Notes under the pieces: generated by a model | What the model was told of the DNA's origin: nothing | Database searches by the model: none | What the model saw: only the letters and a program-made list of their open reading frames with translations | Source of the DNA: Eubacteriales bacterium | GTDB taxonomy: Bacteria > Bacillota_A > Clostridia > Christensenellales > Aristaeellaceae | NCBI GenBank assembly: GCA_029974855.1 | Contig: JARKQO010000375.1 | Span: 1-5,890, forward strand | Direction: 5' to 3' | Length of the DNA: 5,890 nt | Part shown: one piece after another, positions 1 to 5,890 of the stretch | Layout: every line of letters starts with the position of its first letter | How positions within the stretch are numbered: position 1 is the first letter of the stretch | Made by a program: the position numbers and the translations under genes

Positions 1-763
1 GCACCAGCTCATCCCGTACCATCCGGCCCCGCATGATGTTGCTTTCCCCGATGAAATCCGCCACAAAGGCGTTGGCGGGCTCGTCGTAGATCTTTTTGGG
101 GGTGCCGATCTGGAGGATGTTCCCGTCCCGCATCACCACCACGGTATCGCTCATGGTGAGGGCTTCCTCCTGGTCGTGGGTGACGTAGAGGAAGGTGATG
201 CCCAGGCGCTGCTGCATGTTTTTCAGCTCCAGCTGCATCTCCTTGCGCAGCTTCAAATCCAGCGCGCCCAAGGGTTCGTCCAGCAGCAGCACCTCCGGCT
301 CGTTGATCAGGGCCCGGGCGATGGCCACCCGCTGCTGCTGCCCGCCGGAAAGGGCGTCCACGCTGCGCCTGCCGTATCCCCGCAGGTTCACCAAATCCAG
401 CATCCGCTCCACCCGGCGCTTGATCTCGTCCTTGGGCACCTTGGCAATTTTCAGGCCAAAGGCGATGTTGTCCTGGACGTTGAGGTGGGGGAACAGGGCG
501 TATTTCTGAAAGATGGTGTTCACCTTGCGCTTGTAGGGAGGCACGTCGGTGATGTCCTTGCCCTCAAAGAGCACCTTGCCCTCGGAGGGGTATTCAAACC
601 CGGCGATGATGCGCAGCGTGGTGGTCTTGCCGCAGCCGCTGGGCCCCAGCAAGGTCACAAACTCCTTCTTGCGGATATACAGGTCGATATCGCTGAGGAC
701 CCGGGTGCCATCATAGTCCTTGGAGATGCCTTTCAGGTCGATGAGGTGCATGCTTTCAACCAT
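1..763 (-). CDS. potA: Spermidine/putrescine ABC transporter ATP-binding protein PotA (3' part outside window)
   Basis: This is the cytoplasmic ATPase that powers a polyamine importer with permeases PotB/PotC and binding protein PotD. I translated the 254 codons present; the frame is open to base 1, so the gene is cut by the window edge, not broken. All ABC motifs are visible: Walker [10 protein letters not shown] (40-48), Q-loop Q86, signature LSGGQQQR (138-145), Walker B VLLLDE (158-163), D-loop ALD (167-169) and H-loop H196. The segment after the H-loop ([12 protein letters not shown], about 233-244) is typical of the PotA/MalK-like group. The C-terminal TOBE-type regulatory domain, expected in a protein of roughly 350-380 residues, is off the edge. 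The chosen ATG (763) has AAAGGAG 9 nt upstream; a second in-frame ATG at 751 is less well placed. It follows the XRE-cupin gene with no terminator between, so they are probably co-transcribed. A related importer ATPase (e.g. for another small solute) cannot be fully excluded without the binding protein. Confidence 0.9.
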   Translation of the reverse strand, partial: MVESMHLIDLKGISKDYDGTRVLSDIDLYIRKKEFVTLLGPSGCGKTTTLRIIAGFEYPSEGKVLFEGKDITDVPPYKRKVNTIFQKYALFPHLNVQDNIAFGLKIAKVPKDEIKRRVERMLDLVNLRGYGRRSVDALSGGQQQRVAIARALINEPEVLLLDEPLGALDLKLRKEMQLELKNMQQRLGITFLYVTHDQEEALTMSDTVVVMRDGNILQIGTPKKIYDEPANAFVADFIGESNIMRGRMVRDELV

Positions 764-787
764 GGGGGAGCGCTCCTTTATGATGCA

Positions 788-1330
788 TTAAAAGCTGGGG
801 GGCGTGGAGATCCACAGCACGGCAGCCACGGTCTGGCCTGTGTTTTTCAAACAGTGGGTGGTGGAGGGATGAAGGCAGAAGCTGTATCCCCGCTTGATGG
901 TGAACTGCTTTTTCCCTGCCAGCAGCCGTACCTGGCCCCGGAGCACATAGCCAAATTCCTCCCCCTCGTGGGGCGGCAGCTCCTGGGAGGTGCAGCCGGG
1001 CTGAAGCTCCAGCAGAATCGGCTCCATGGCGTTCTTTTGCGCGTCCGGCACCAGCCAGGTGATCTTCCCGGATCCGCTTTCATCGTCGGCCTTTTCAAAC
1101 ATGTCCTGGGGGGCGAACACCACCTTCTCCTTGCGCTCCTCCGCGAAGAAGGCCTGCAAGCTGCTGCCCAGGCATTCCAGCATGTCGGTGAGGGTGCTGA
1201 TGGAGGGGGAGGCCAAATCCCGCTCCACCTGGGAGATGAAGCCTTTGCTGAGCTCGCACCGGTTGGCCAGCTCCTCCTGGGTCAAATTCAGCTGAATCCT
1301 CAGCTCCCGAAGCTTTCCGCCGATCTTCAA
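788..1330 (-). CDS. XRE-family regulator with C-terminal cupin domain, probable polyamine-responsive controller of potA
   Basis: Predicted DNA-binding transcription factor of about 180 residues. Counting from the upstream ATG at 1348 (186 codons), residues 12-66 form an XRE/Cro helix-turn-helix (LTQEELANR, then SKGFISQVERDLASPSISTL). Residues about 115-182 form a small cupin barrel with conserved positions PHEGEEFGYVLRG (H127, E131) and GYSFCLHPSTTH (H165). This two-domain layout and size match PuuR-like XRE-cupin regulators, some of which sense polyamines. I place the start at a TTG (1328-1330): the strong Shine-Dalgarno AGGAGG (1338-1343) lies 7 nt before it, whereas the ATG at 1348 would make that site codons 2-4 and has no ribosome binding site of its own. 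The resulting N-terminus (MKIGGKLRELR) also fits the family. The gene leads an operon with potA, starting 24 nt after its stop. The ligand is inferred from the neighbour, not seen in the sequence. Confidence 0.88.
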   Translation of the reverse strand: MKIGGKLRELRIQLNLTQEELANRCELSKGFISQVERDLASPSISTLTDMLECLGSSLQAFFAEERKEKVVFAPQDMFEKADDESGSGKITWLVPDAQKNAMEPILLELQPGCTSQELPPHEGEEFGYVLRGQVRLLAGKKQFTIKRGYSFCLHPSTTHCLKNTGQTVAAVLWISTPPSF

Positions 1331-1337
1331 GGGCTCA

Positions 1338-1343
1338 CCTCCT
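1338..1343 (-). promoter_or_regulatory. Ribosome binding site that decides the TTG start of the XRE-cupin gene
   Basis: A perfect AGGAGG, continuing as AGGAGGTGA, lies 7 nt before TTG (1328-1330). It falls inside the coding frame if the upstream ATG at 1348 is used, which argues that the ATG is not the real start. Confidence 0.75.
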
Positions 1344-1362
1344 GGCATTGACGGGTTCGGAT

Positions 1363-1381
1363 AGTTTAGTGGTAGTAAACT
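1363..1381. promoter_or_regulatory. Candidate operator: 19-bp inverted repeat downstream of the regulator promoter
   Basis: Minus-strand reading AGTTTA-N7-TAAACT has perfect 6-bp arms around a 7-nt centre (CTACCAC). It starts about 8 nt beyond the predicted transcription start of the XRE-cupin/potA unit, where a bound repressor would block transcription. HTH regulators of this kind often control their own operon, so the XRE-cupin protein is the likeliest binder. The dyad is seen; the binding is inferred. An RNA hairpin of 6 mostly A-T pairs would be weak, so a DNA site is more plausible. Confidence 0.45.
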
Positions 1382-1395
1382 CCGAAACAGAAATT

Positions 1396-1424
1396 ATTAA
1401 ACCATAAAGGTGTTTTGGTGTCAA
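1396..1424 (-). promoter_or_regulatory. Sigma-A type promoter of the regulator-potA operon
   Basis: A perfect -35 box TTGACA (1419-1424) is separated by exactly 17 nt from TTTAAT (1396-1401), a five-of-six match to TATAAT. The predicted transcription start is near 1389, giving a leader of about 59 nt before the TTG start. The region is AT-rich compared with the surrounding genes. Confidence 0.8.
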
Positions 1425-1460
1425 TAGCATTCCGCAAAGAAAATACGTTTCCCAGAGAAA

Positions 1461-1488
1461 GAAAAAACGCCCATCCGAAGAGGGGCGC
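1461..1488 (-). terminator. Intrinsic terminator with UUCG tetraloop after the TPR gene
   Basis: Minus-strand stem CGCCC (1483-1487) pairs with GGGCG (1468-1472). A single C/T mismatch follows, then a T-A and a C-G pair closing a TTCG loop (1476-1479). This gives the extra-stable C(UUCG)G cap. Six T residues (1462-1467) follow and the tract continues C-TTT. It ends the mrfA-mrfB-TPR unit and insulates it from the promoter at 1396-1424. On the plus strand no T tract follows, so it is one-directional. Confidence 0.85.
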
Positions 1489-1529
1489 AAAGGGTTGATT
1501 TCATTGGAAAAGGTAGAGCCATCCCCAGG

Positions 1530-1553
1530 CTGTGAAGGGGTACCCCCTTACAG
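1530..1553 (-). repeat. Imperfect inverted repeat spanning the stop codon of the TPR gene
   Basis: On the minus strand AAGGGG and CCCCTT surround a 3-nt centre (GTA), and flanking CTGT/ACAG extends the dyad with one unpaired base. It overlaps the TAA stop (1548-1550). There is no T tract, so it is not itself a terminator. It could protect the 3' end of the message, but no function can be shown from sequence. Confidence 0.35.
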
Positions 1554-2231
1554 CGTATCCAGCAAGGCCTGCACCCTTTCCCGGGTGGCGTAGTTCAGGG
1601 GGGAGAAGCGGCCCGCCAGGGCCTTTTCCAACTTTTCCCGGGCCTCGTCCTTCTTGCCCTCCTGGATATCGTACTGGGCCAGGAAATACAGGGTGTCCAG
1701 CTGGCTGGGCTTGATAGCCAGGGCCTTTTCAAAGTATTCTTTGGCCTTGGCTTTGTCTCCGGTAAGGCGGTAATAGGCCTGGCCCAGGTTGTCCAGGGTG
1801 ATGGAGTCCTCGTCGTCATACTCCAGGGCTTCCTGGTTAAAGGCCAGGGCCTTTTCCCTGTCCCCGGCCTCAATGTACAAATACCCCAGGGTTTCGTATA
1901 CCAGGCCGCTGGGCAACTTGCGGTGCTGGCCCTCCATCACCTGGATGGCCTTTTCCAATTCTCCCAGCTTGTACACGGCACAGGCGTAGTTCACAAACAG
2001 GGTCGTGCGCTGGTCCTCCGTCATGGGGGCTTTTTGGAATTTTACCAGCAGCTCCCGGGCGGTTTGGTACTCCCCCTGGCGCAGCAACAGCACCGAGTAG
2101 CCCAGGATGTAACGGGGCTCGCTAAGGCCCTCCTCCATGGCTTCCCGGTACAGCTTCAGGGCCTCCTGTATCTCGCCCTTGGCTTGCTTGGCGGCGGCGT
2201 TGCGGGCTTTGAGCAGGGTCATCATTCCCAT
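1548..2231 (-). CDS. Tetratricopeptide repeat protein of unknown function, third gene of the mrfAB operon
   Basis: A 227-residue, probably cytoplasmic protein: no signal peptide or membrane segment is seen. Almost the whole chain is built of about 34-residue helical pairs. The clearest repeats are residues about 110-142 (YETLGYLYIEAGDREKALAF) and 144-177 (LDNLGQAYYRLTGDKAKAKE, then a YFEKALAIKP end). More degenerate repeats lie at about 8-40, 40-73, 78-108 and 178-210. TPR arrays are protein-binding scaffolds with no catalytic role. The ATG at 2231 has AAGGAGG (2242-2248) 10 nt upstream. The gene begins 30 nt after the mrfB stop with no promoter or terminator in the gap, and the first terminator lies after it, so it is probably co-transcribed with mrfA and mrfB. 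That suggests, but does not prove, a link to the repair pair. I recognise the fold but no named family. Confidence 0.85.
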   Translation of the reverse strand: MGMMTLLKARNAAAKQAKGEIQEALKLYREAMEEGLSEPRYILGYSVLLLRQGEYQTARELLVKFQKAPMTEDQRTTLFVNYACAVYKLGELEKAIQVMEGQHRKLPSGLVYETLGYLYIEAGDREKALAFNQEALEYDDEDSITLDNLGQAYYRLTGDKAKAKEYFEKALAIKPSQLDTLYFLAQYDIQEGKKDEAREKLEKALAGRFSPLNYATRERVQALLDTL

Positions 2232-2261
2232 CGTGGCGGAACCTCCTTGGTGGGTTGCGCC

Positions 2262-3419
2262 TTACCCTTGCTTGCGGAGCAGGCGCGCATAACGGTATTG
2301 TAGCGCAATTCTCTTCTTTTGTATAGTGGGGTCCGGGGAAAGGCCGGGCTCGCTCAGCGCCAGCAAGGCCTGGCGGGTGTAATGGAGGGCTTTGGAAAAC
2401 TCCTTGAAGTGGTGTTCGTAGAGCTTTGCCAAAGCCTCTGCGGCCTGGGCGGGCCTGTCCCCCCGGGAGAGCATGGCGGAGTAGAGGCGAAGGGCTTGCT
2501 CCACCTTCCCCAGGCGCTTGCTTTGGGAGGCCAGGCCCTCGAAGGCCTCGGGCCGAGTGGCCCCCTTGGCGCAGAGGCGGTAGCACTTGGCGGCCTGGGC
2601 CCCCAGGCCCTTTTTTTCGTAGAACCTTGCCAACGACAGCAAATCCTGCCCGTGGGGGATCTCCTCCGGCTGGCTATAGGCCTTGCACAGGAAGAAAAAC
2701 AGCTGGGCCAGGCTGAGGATGTCCTGGCGGTTGTGGCGCAGCACCCGCTCCAGGGGCTCGAAGTTCTGGTCCTTGATAAACTGAAAATAGGTCTGGGGCA
2801 CCAAGGCCCCGGGCAGGTCGTCCTCCCGGGAGGTCCCCAGCAGCGCTTCCTCCAAATGGGCCAGGCGGCAGCTGCCCAGCCGCAGCTTCCACAGCCTGCG
2901 GGCGGGGTACAGCAGATCCGCGTGGCGCATTTCCAGCTGGGAGGCGTCCAGGCGGTTCAGGAGGGCGCGGCTTTTCAGCAGGGGTACGTCAAAGGTGCGG
3001 CCGTTGAAGCTCACCAAAGCCTCAAAGCGCTTCAGCCGGGCCAGCATCTCCCGGAGCATGGCGGGCTCCTGGTGGTAATCCCGCATCAGCAGCTGTTCCA
3101 CCACAAAGCCGCCGTTTTCAAAATACCCCAGCCCAACTTGAAAGGCCACGGTGCCCACGCCCCCGGACAGGCCCGTGGTTTCCGTATCCAGAAACACGAA
3201 GTCGGACAGGGCCGGGCGGGCCGGGAAGGCCTCCCCAAAGACCGAGGACAGCAGCAGGGAGGACAGGGCATGCCGCTGATCGGGAAACATAGATAGGGGG
3301 AAGGTTTCCCGGCTGTGGTACAGGGCGGCGGACTCCGGGGTGGACGCAGGCGCCCGGGCCTCCTGGGGCCCGGGCCTGTCCCCGTCCATCATCCGCAGTT
3401 TGTCCATCAGGCTGGGCAC
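2262..3419 (-). CDS. mrfB: MrfB/YprB-family DEDDh 3'-5' exonuclease with TPR-like C-terminus
   Basis: Ribonuclease H-like exonuclease of the YprB family. In B. subtilis its counterpart MrfB is a metal-dependent exonuclease that works with helicase MrfA on mitomycin C damage. In the 385-residue product the full DEDDh set is visible: Exo I FLDTETTGL (D78, E80), Exo II SFNGRTFDVPLL (D144), and Exo III RHNRQDILSL (H229, D233). The family segment HADLLYPARRLW (166-177) is also present. Residues about 255-350 are helical and repeat-like (LARFYEKKGLGAQAAKCYR; LRLYSAMLSRGDRPAQAAEA), matching the TPR tail of Bacillus MrfB. The start is uncertain. A GTG at 3419 has AAGGAG 11 nt upstream and overlaps mrfA by 13 nt. 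An ATG at 3407, four codons later, forms a TGATG junction with the mrfA stop and would be translationally coupled. Either way the two genes are tightly coupled. The catalytic residues are intact, so activity is expected. Confidence 0.92.
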   Translation of the reverse strand: MPSLMDKLRMMDGDRPGPQEARAPASTPESAALYHSRETFPLSMFPDQRHALSSLLLSSVFGEAFPARPALSDFVFLDTETTGLSGGVGTVAFQVGLGYFENGGFVVEQLLMRDYHQEPAMLREMLARLKRFEALVSFNGRTFDVPLLKSRALLNRLDASQLEMRHADLLYPARRLWKLRLGSCRLAHLEEALLGTSREDDLPGALVPQTYFQFIKDQNFEPLERVLRHNRQDILSLAQLFFFLCKAYSQPEEIPHGQDLLSLARFYEKKGLGAQAAKCYRLCAKGATRPEAFEGLASQSKRLGKVEQALRLYSAMLSRGDRPAQAAEALAKLYEHHFKEFSKALHYTRQALLALSEPGLSPDPTIQKKRIALQYRYARLLRKQG

Positions 3420-5689
3420 GTTCCCATCAACTCCTTGAGGATTTGCCGGGCATAGGCCTTGCCATTCACGCCGATTTCCCCCACAGGGCCCGCGCAGCTG
3501 GGGCAGCCGTGCTCGCAGCCGCAGTTTTCAAGGGCTTGCAAGGCCTCGGCCAGCAGCAAATCCTGCATCTCGTAGGCCTTCTCGCTGAGGCCGATACCCC
3601 CGGGGTAGCTGTCATACAAAAAAATGGTGGGCAAATCGGTGATGGGGGCCTTCACCTGGTACACCACGGTAAAATCCCGGGCTGCGCACATCAGGTAGAT
3701 AGGGGCCACAATCCGCAGCAGGTTGGAGACTCCCAGCAGCGCTCCCTGAAAGTCGTCGTTGGCCCACCGGCCGGAGACCCGGGGCGGAACGGTCCACCAC
3801 ATCCCCATGGTGTGCATGTCGCTCTGGGGCAGGCGCACCTGGCCAAAGCCCAGGTTTTCGTGGGTGTCCATCTTGATCTTTTTGAACATCTTCACCAAGG
3901 TGCTGATGCGTACCTCCCCCAAAGAAACGGTGACCTCCCCGGGCAGCGCTTTTTCCTTGAGGTTGTCCAGAATGCTCAGGCTCACGTTCAGGTCCGCGTC
4001 GGTGTAATAGTCCACGTCCACGGAGCGGATGAAGGCCTTGCAAGCGTCAAAGTCCAGCTTTTCCACCTGGTACTGCCGGGCCTCGTGCAGATAGATGGCG
4101 TTTTCGTGCAGCAGCATGGGCACCGTGTAGCGGTCCATCTCCCCGATGACCCGGTGGTGGGCCGGGTCGGTGATATCGATGATGATGAAGTTTTCCGCCG
4201 CCGCGGAGCGCAGGCTGATCTCGCTGGCGGGGAAGTCCTCCTCGCTCCAGTAAAACTTGCCCTCCACATGGCGCAAGGTGTGGTTTTCCGCCAAATACTC
4301 CAGAAATTGCCCCGTGTCCGCCACATCCCCAAAGAGCTCGTTTTCCTCAAAGGGCAGCTCGTAGGCGGAGCATTTGACGTGGGAGAGCAGAATGTAGAGA
4401 TTGTTGGGCTGGAGCAAGGCATGCTCCGGGGAGCGGGAGAGGAAATACTCCGGGTGGGTGATGATGTACTGGTCGATGGAGGCGGAGGAGGCCACCAGAA
4501 TGGTGAGGGCCGTGTCTTGCCGCCGCCCGGCCCGGCCCGCCTGCTGCCAGGTGCTGGCCACCGTGCCCGGGTACCCGCACAGCACGCAGGCTGTCAGGGA
4601 GCCGATGTCAATGCCCAGCTCCAAAGCGTTGGTGGAGATCACCATGTCAATCTCTCCGGCTCTGAGCCCCCGCTCAATGGCCCGGCGCTCGCTGGGAAGG
4701 TATCCCCCCCGGTAGCCCCGGACCCGGCCCGAAAAGCCGAAGGGGTCCCGCACATGGGCCTTCATGTACCGGGTCAGCACCTCCACCTGGAGGCGGCTTC
4801 TGGCGAACACGATGGAGGGGATAGCGTTTTTCAGCAGCAGCTCCGCGATTTTGCGGGTTTCCGGCACCACGCCCTGGCGGATGCCCAGCTGCCGGTTGAT
4901 CACCGGGGGATTGTAGAACACGAAATGCCTTTCCCCCATGGGCGCGCCGTTGTTGTCGATCAGGCGCACCTGGTGGCCCACCAGCAGCCGGGCCAGCTCC
5001 CCGGGGTTGGCGATGGTGGCGCTGCACAAAATGAACTGGGGCTTGGCGCCGTAAAAGGCGCACAGGCGCATCAGCCGCCGCAGCACGTTGGCCAGATTGC
5101 TGCCGAAGATACCCCGGTAGCTATGGATTTCGTCGATGACGATATAGCGCAGATTCTCAAACAGCTTCACCCATTGGGTGTGGTGGGGAAGGATGCTGGT
5201 GTGGAGCATGTCCGGGTTGGTGACCACGATGTGCCCGGCCTGGCGGATGGCCTTACGGGCGGAGCCCTCGGTGTCCCCGTCGTAGGTATAGGCTTTGATG
5301 TCCACCCCCAAAGCCTCGATAAACTGGTACAGATCGCTCACCTGGTCCGCGGCCAAAGCCTTGGTGGGGAACAGGTACAGGGACCGGGCGTCCGGGTTTT
5401 CCAGGATGGCGGAGAGGATGGGCAGGTTGTAACACATGGTTTTGCCGCTGGCTGTGGGAGTCACCACCACGAAGTCCTCCCCGCTGATGGCAGCGGCAAA
5501 GCTCTCCCCCTGGTGGGTGTAGAGGCGGTGGATGCCCCGCCGGCGAAGCACCTGGGCAATGCGGGGGTCCATCCGGGCGGGAAAGTCCACATAGCGGCCT
5601 TCCTGAGCGGGAAGCACCTCCCAGGCGGTAACGCAATCCAAAAAGGAGCGGTCCTTTTTCAGCTTTTGGATCAGTTGGTCTACATTCAT
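3407..5689 (-). CDS. mrfA: MrfA/YprA-family DEAD/DEAH-box DNA repair helicase with zinc-binding C-terminus
   Basis: ATP-dependent superfamily 2 DNA helicase related to Lhr and fungal Hrq1. B. subtilis MrfA acts with MrfB in mitomycin C repair outside the UvrABC pathway. Numbered from the upstream ATG at 5704 (765 codons), the motifs are: YTHQ (62-65), Walker A TASGKT (84-89), Ia FPTKAL (112-117), TNPDML (162-167), Walker B DEIH (191-194), III SAT (228-230), IV VFARSR (299-304), V STNALELGIDIG (357-368) and VI QQAGRAGRR (387-395). The C-terminal DUF1998 region has YPGGIGL (700-706) and the four-cysteine cluster CxCx3CxxC (C728, C730, C734, C737), the zinc site of this family. Length is normal and nothing is broken. 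I prefer the ATG at 5689 (760 residues): GGAG (5699-5702) stands 9 nt before it, while the ATG at 5704 has no ribosome binding site. It is the first gene of the operon and overlaps mrfB. Confidence 0.95.
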   Translation of the reverse strand: MNVDQLIQKLKKDRSFLDCVTAWEVLPAQEGRYVDFPARMDPRIAQVLRRRGIHRLYTHQGESFAAAISGEDFVVVTPTASGKTMCYNLPILSAILENPDARSLYLFPTKALAADQVSDLYQFIEALGVDIKAYTYDGDTEGSARKAIRQAGHIVVTNPDMLHTSILPHHTQWVKLFENLRYIVIDEIHSYRGIFGSNLANVLRRLMRLCAFYGAKPQFILCSATIANPGELARLLVGHQVRLIDNNGAPMGERHFVFYNPPVINRQLGIRQGVVPETRKIAELLLKNAIPSIVFARSRLQVEVLTRYMKAHVRDPFGFSGRVRGYRGGYLPSERRAIERGLRAGEIDMVISTNALELGIDIGSLTACVLCGYPGTVASTWQQAGRAGRRQDTALTILVASSASIDQYIITHPEYFLSRSPEHALLQPNNLYILLSHVKCSAYELPFEENELFGDVADTGQFLEYLAENHTLRHVEGKFYWSEEDFPASEISLRSAAAENFIIIDITDPAHHRVIGEMDRYTVPMLLHENAIYLHEARQYQVEKLDFDACKAFIRSVDVDYYTDADLNVSLSILDNLKEKALPGEVTVSLGEVRISTLVKMFKKIKMDTHENLGFGQVRLPQSDMHTMGMWWTVPPRVSGRWANDDFQGALLGVSNLLRIVAPIYLMCAARDFTVVYQVKAPITDLPTIFLYDSYPGGIGLSEKAYEMQDLLLAEALQALENCGCEHGCPSCAGPVGEIGVNGKAYARQILKELMGTCPA

Positions 5690-5709
5690 GGGGGGCCACT
5701 CCATTCAAC

Positions 5710-5723
5710 AGAACAAACTTTCG
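5710..5723. promoter_or_regulatory. Candidate LexA (DinR)-like box overlapping the start of the mrfA transcript
   Basis: The plus-strand 14-mer AGAACAAACTTTCG reads as GAAC-N4-tTTC. It matches the Gram-positive SOS core CGAAC-N4-GTTCG at 8 of 10 defined positions, and the central AAAC fits RNRY. It sits about 6-19 nt downstream of the predicted transcription start, where a repressor could act. One half site is imperfect, and no LexA gene is in view, so this is tentative. Confidence 0.35.
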
Positions 5724-5735
5724 TATTCTGGGGAT

Positions 5736-5764
5736 ATTATACCAGGGGGATGGCGGAAATGCAA
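5736..5764 (-). promoter_or_regulatory. Sigma-A type promoter with extended -10 for the mrfA-mrfB-TPR operon
   Basis: A perfect TATAAT (5736-5741) is preceded by TGG, giving an extended -10 TGnTATAAT. It lies 17 nt from the -35 box TTGCAT (5759-5764), a four-of-six match to TTGACA. The predicted start is near 5729, with a leader of about 40 nt before the ATG at 5689. This is the only convincing promoter upstream of the three-gene unit. Confidence 0.82.
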
Positions 5765-5823
5765 GAATGGGGGAAGGGCAGGGGAAGTATAGCGTCCTTA
5801 GGCGGCGTGGCATTGCCGTCCTG

Positions 5824-5862
5824 AAAAACCCTCCCGCCCCCGAGCTAACAGGGATGGGAGGG
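5824..5862 (-). terminator. Intrinsic terminator of an unseen upstream minus-strand gene
   Basis: On the minus strand CCCTCCC (5856-5862) pairs with GGGAGGG (5829-5835). After an A/C mismatch and a T-G wobble, CCC (5851-5853) pairs with GGG (5838-5840), closing a 10-nt loop. Five T residues (5824-5828) follow. It implies that a gene reading the same way ends just beyond base 5890, and it separates that gene from the mrfA promoter. Between it and the promoter (5765-5823) I see nothing else of note. Confidence 0.75.
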
Positions 5863-5890
5863 GAACTCAGTGGTATGGTAGGGAAGAGTT

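Noticed and set aside
1..763. Truncated or broken potA pseudogene
   Set aside because: The frame is uninterrupted to base 1 with all ABC motifs intact. The missing C-terminus is explained by the window edge.
176..1351. A 391-codon plus-strand open frame
   Set aside because: It runs antisense across two clear minus-strand genes (potA and the XRE-cupin regulator) and through their spacer, with no recognisable domain.
1530..1553. Second intrinsic terminator at the TPR stop codon
   Set aside because: The hairpin lacks a following T tract. The genuine terminator with six T residues lies at 1461-1488.
2319..3296. A 325-codon plus-strand open frame opposite mrfB
   Set aside because: The opposite strand holds an exonuclease with all five DEDDh residues. 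This frame is G/Q/L-rich without domain features.
5253..5813. A minus-strand 186-codon frame starting upstream of mrfA
   Set aside because: It crosses the mrfA promoter and then overlaps mrfA out of frame. The product is P/R/G-rich and unlike a folded protein.
3443..5824. A 793-codon open frame on the plus strand opposite mrfA, longer than mrfA itself
   Set aside because: It is the antisense shadow of a gene with complete helicase motifs. The translation is a low-complexity mix rich in G, H, Q, V and A with no recognisable domain, a usual by-product of biased codon use in GC-rich genes.
1..5890. CRISPR array, tRNA/rRNA, insertion sequence or phage attachment site
   Set aside because: No regularly spaced repeats, cloverleaf-like segments, transposase frames or terminal inverted repeats were seen. 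The window is almost fully accounted for by five conserved genes and their signals.

Overview
The window comes from a GC-rich bacterium, most likely a Clostridia-type Firmicute. The evidence is the strong AGGAGG-type ribosome binding sites, sigma-A style promoters (TTGACA/TATAAT), intrinsic terminators, and a YprA/YprB-type gene pair read in the order known from Bacillus. The genus cannot be fixed from the sequence alone. All five genes lie on the minus strand, so transcription runs from high to low coordinates.

Unit 1 (about 5764 down to 1461) is a probable DNA-repair operon. A terminator for an unseen upstream gene (5824-5862) is followed by a near-consensus promoter (5736-5764) with a LexA-like half-matching dyad just downstream. 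Then come mrfA (YprA-family DEAD/DEAH helicase with a C-terminal four-cysteine zinc site), mrfB (YprB-family DEDDh exonuclease with a repeat-rich tail, overlapping the end of mrfA) and, 30 nt further on, a 227-residue TPR protein of unknown function. A UUCG-capped terminator (1461-1488) closes the unit. In Bacillus subtilis MrfA and MrfB act together in repair of mitomycin C damage independently of UvrABC. The helicase presumably opens the lesion site and the exonuclease removes DNA.

Unit 2 (about 1424 down past base 1) starts at a TTGACA-N17-TTTAAT promoter followed by a 19-bp inverted repeat that could be an operator. It encodes an XRE-cupin transcriptional regulator, then 24-40 nt further on (depending on starts, with no terminator between) the ATPase PotA of a spermidine/putrescine ABC importer. 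PotA is cut by the window edge after 254 codons. The permease and binding-protein genes (potB, potC, potD) would be expected beyond base 1.

There are no RNA genes, mobile elements or CRISPR arrays. The only non-coding stretches are about 217 nt (1331-1547) and about 200 nt (5690-5890), both explained mainly by promoters and terminators. The window is mostly conserved housekeeping content. The points worth a second look are the possible SOS-type operator before mrfA, the uncharacterised TPR partner of mrfAB, and the operator candidate and start-codon correction for the polyamine regulator.
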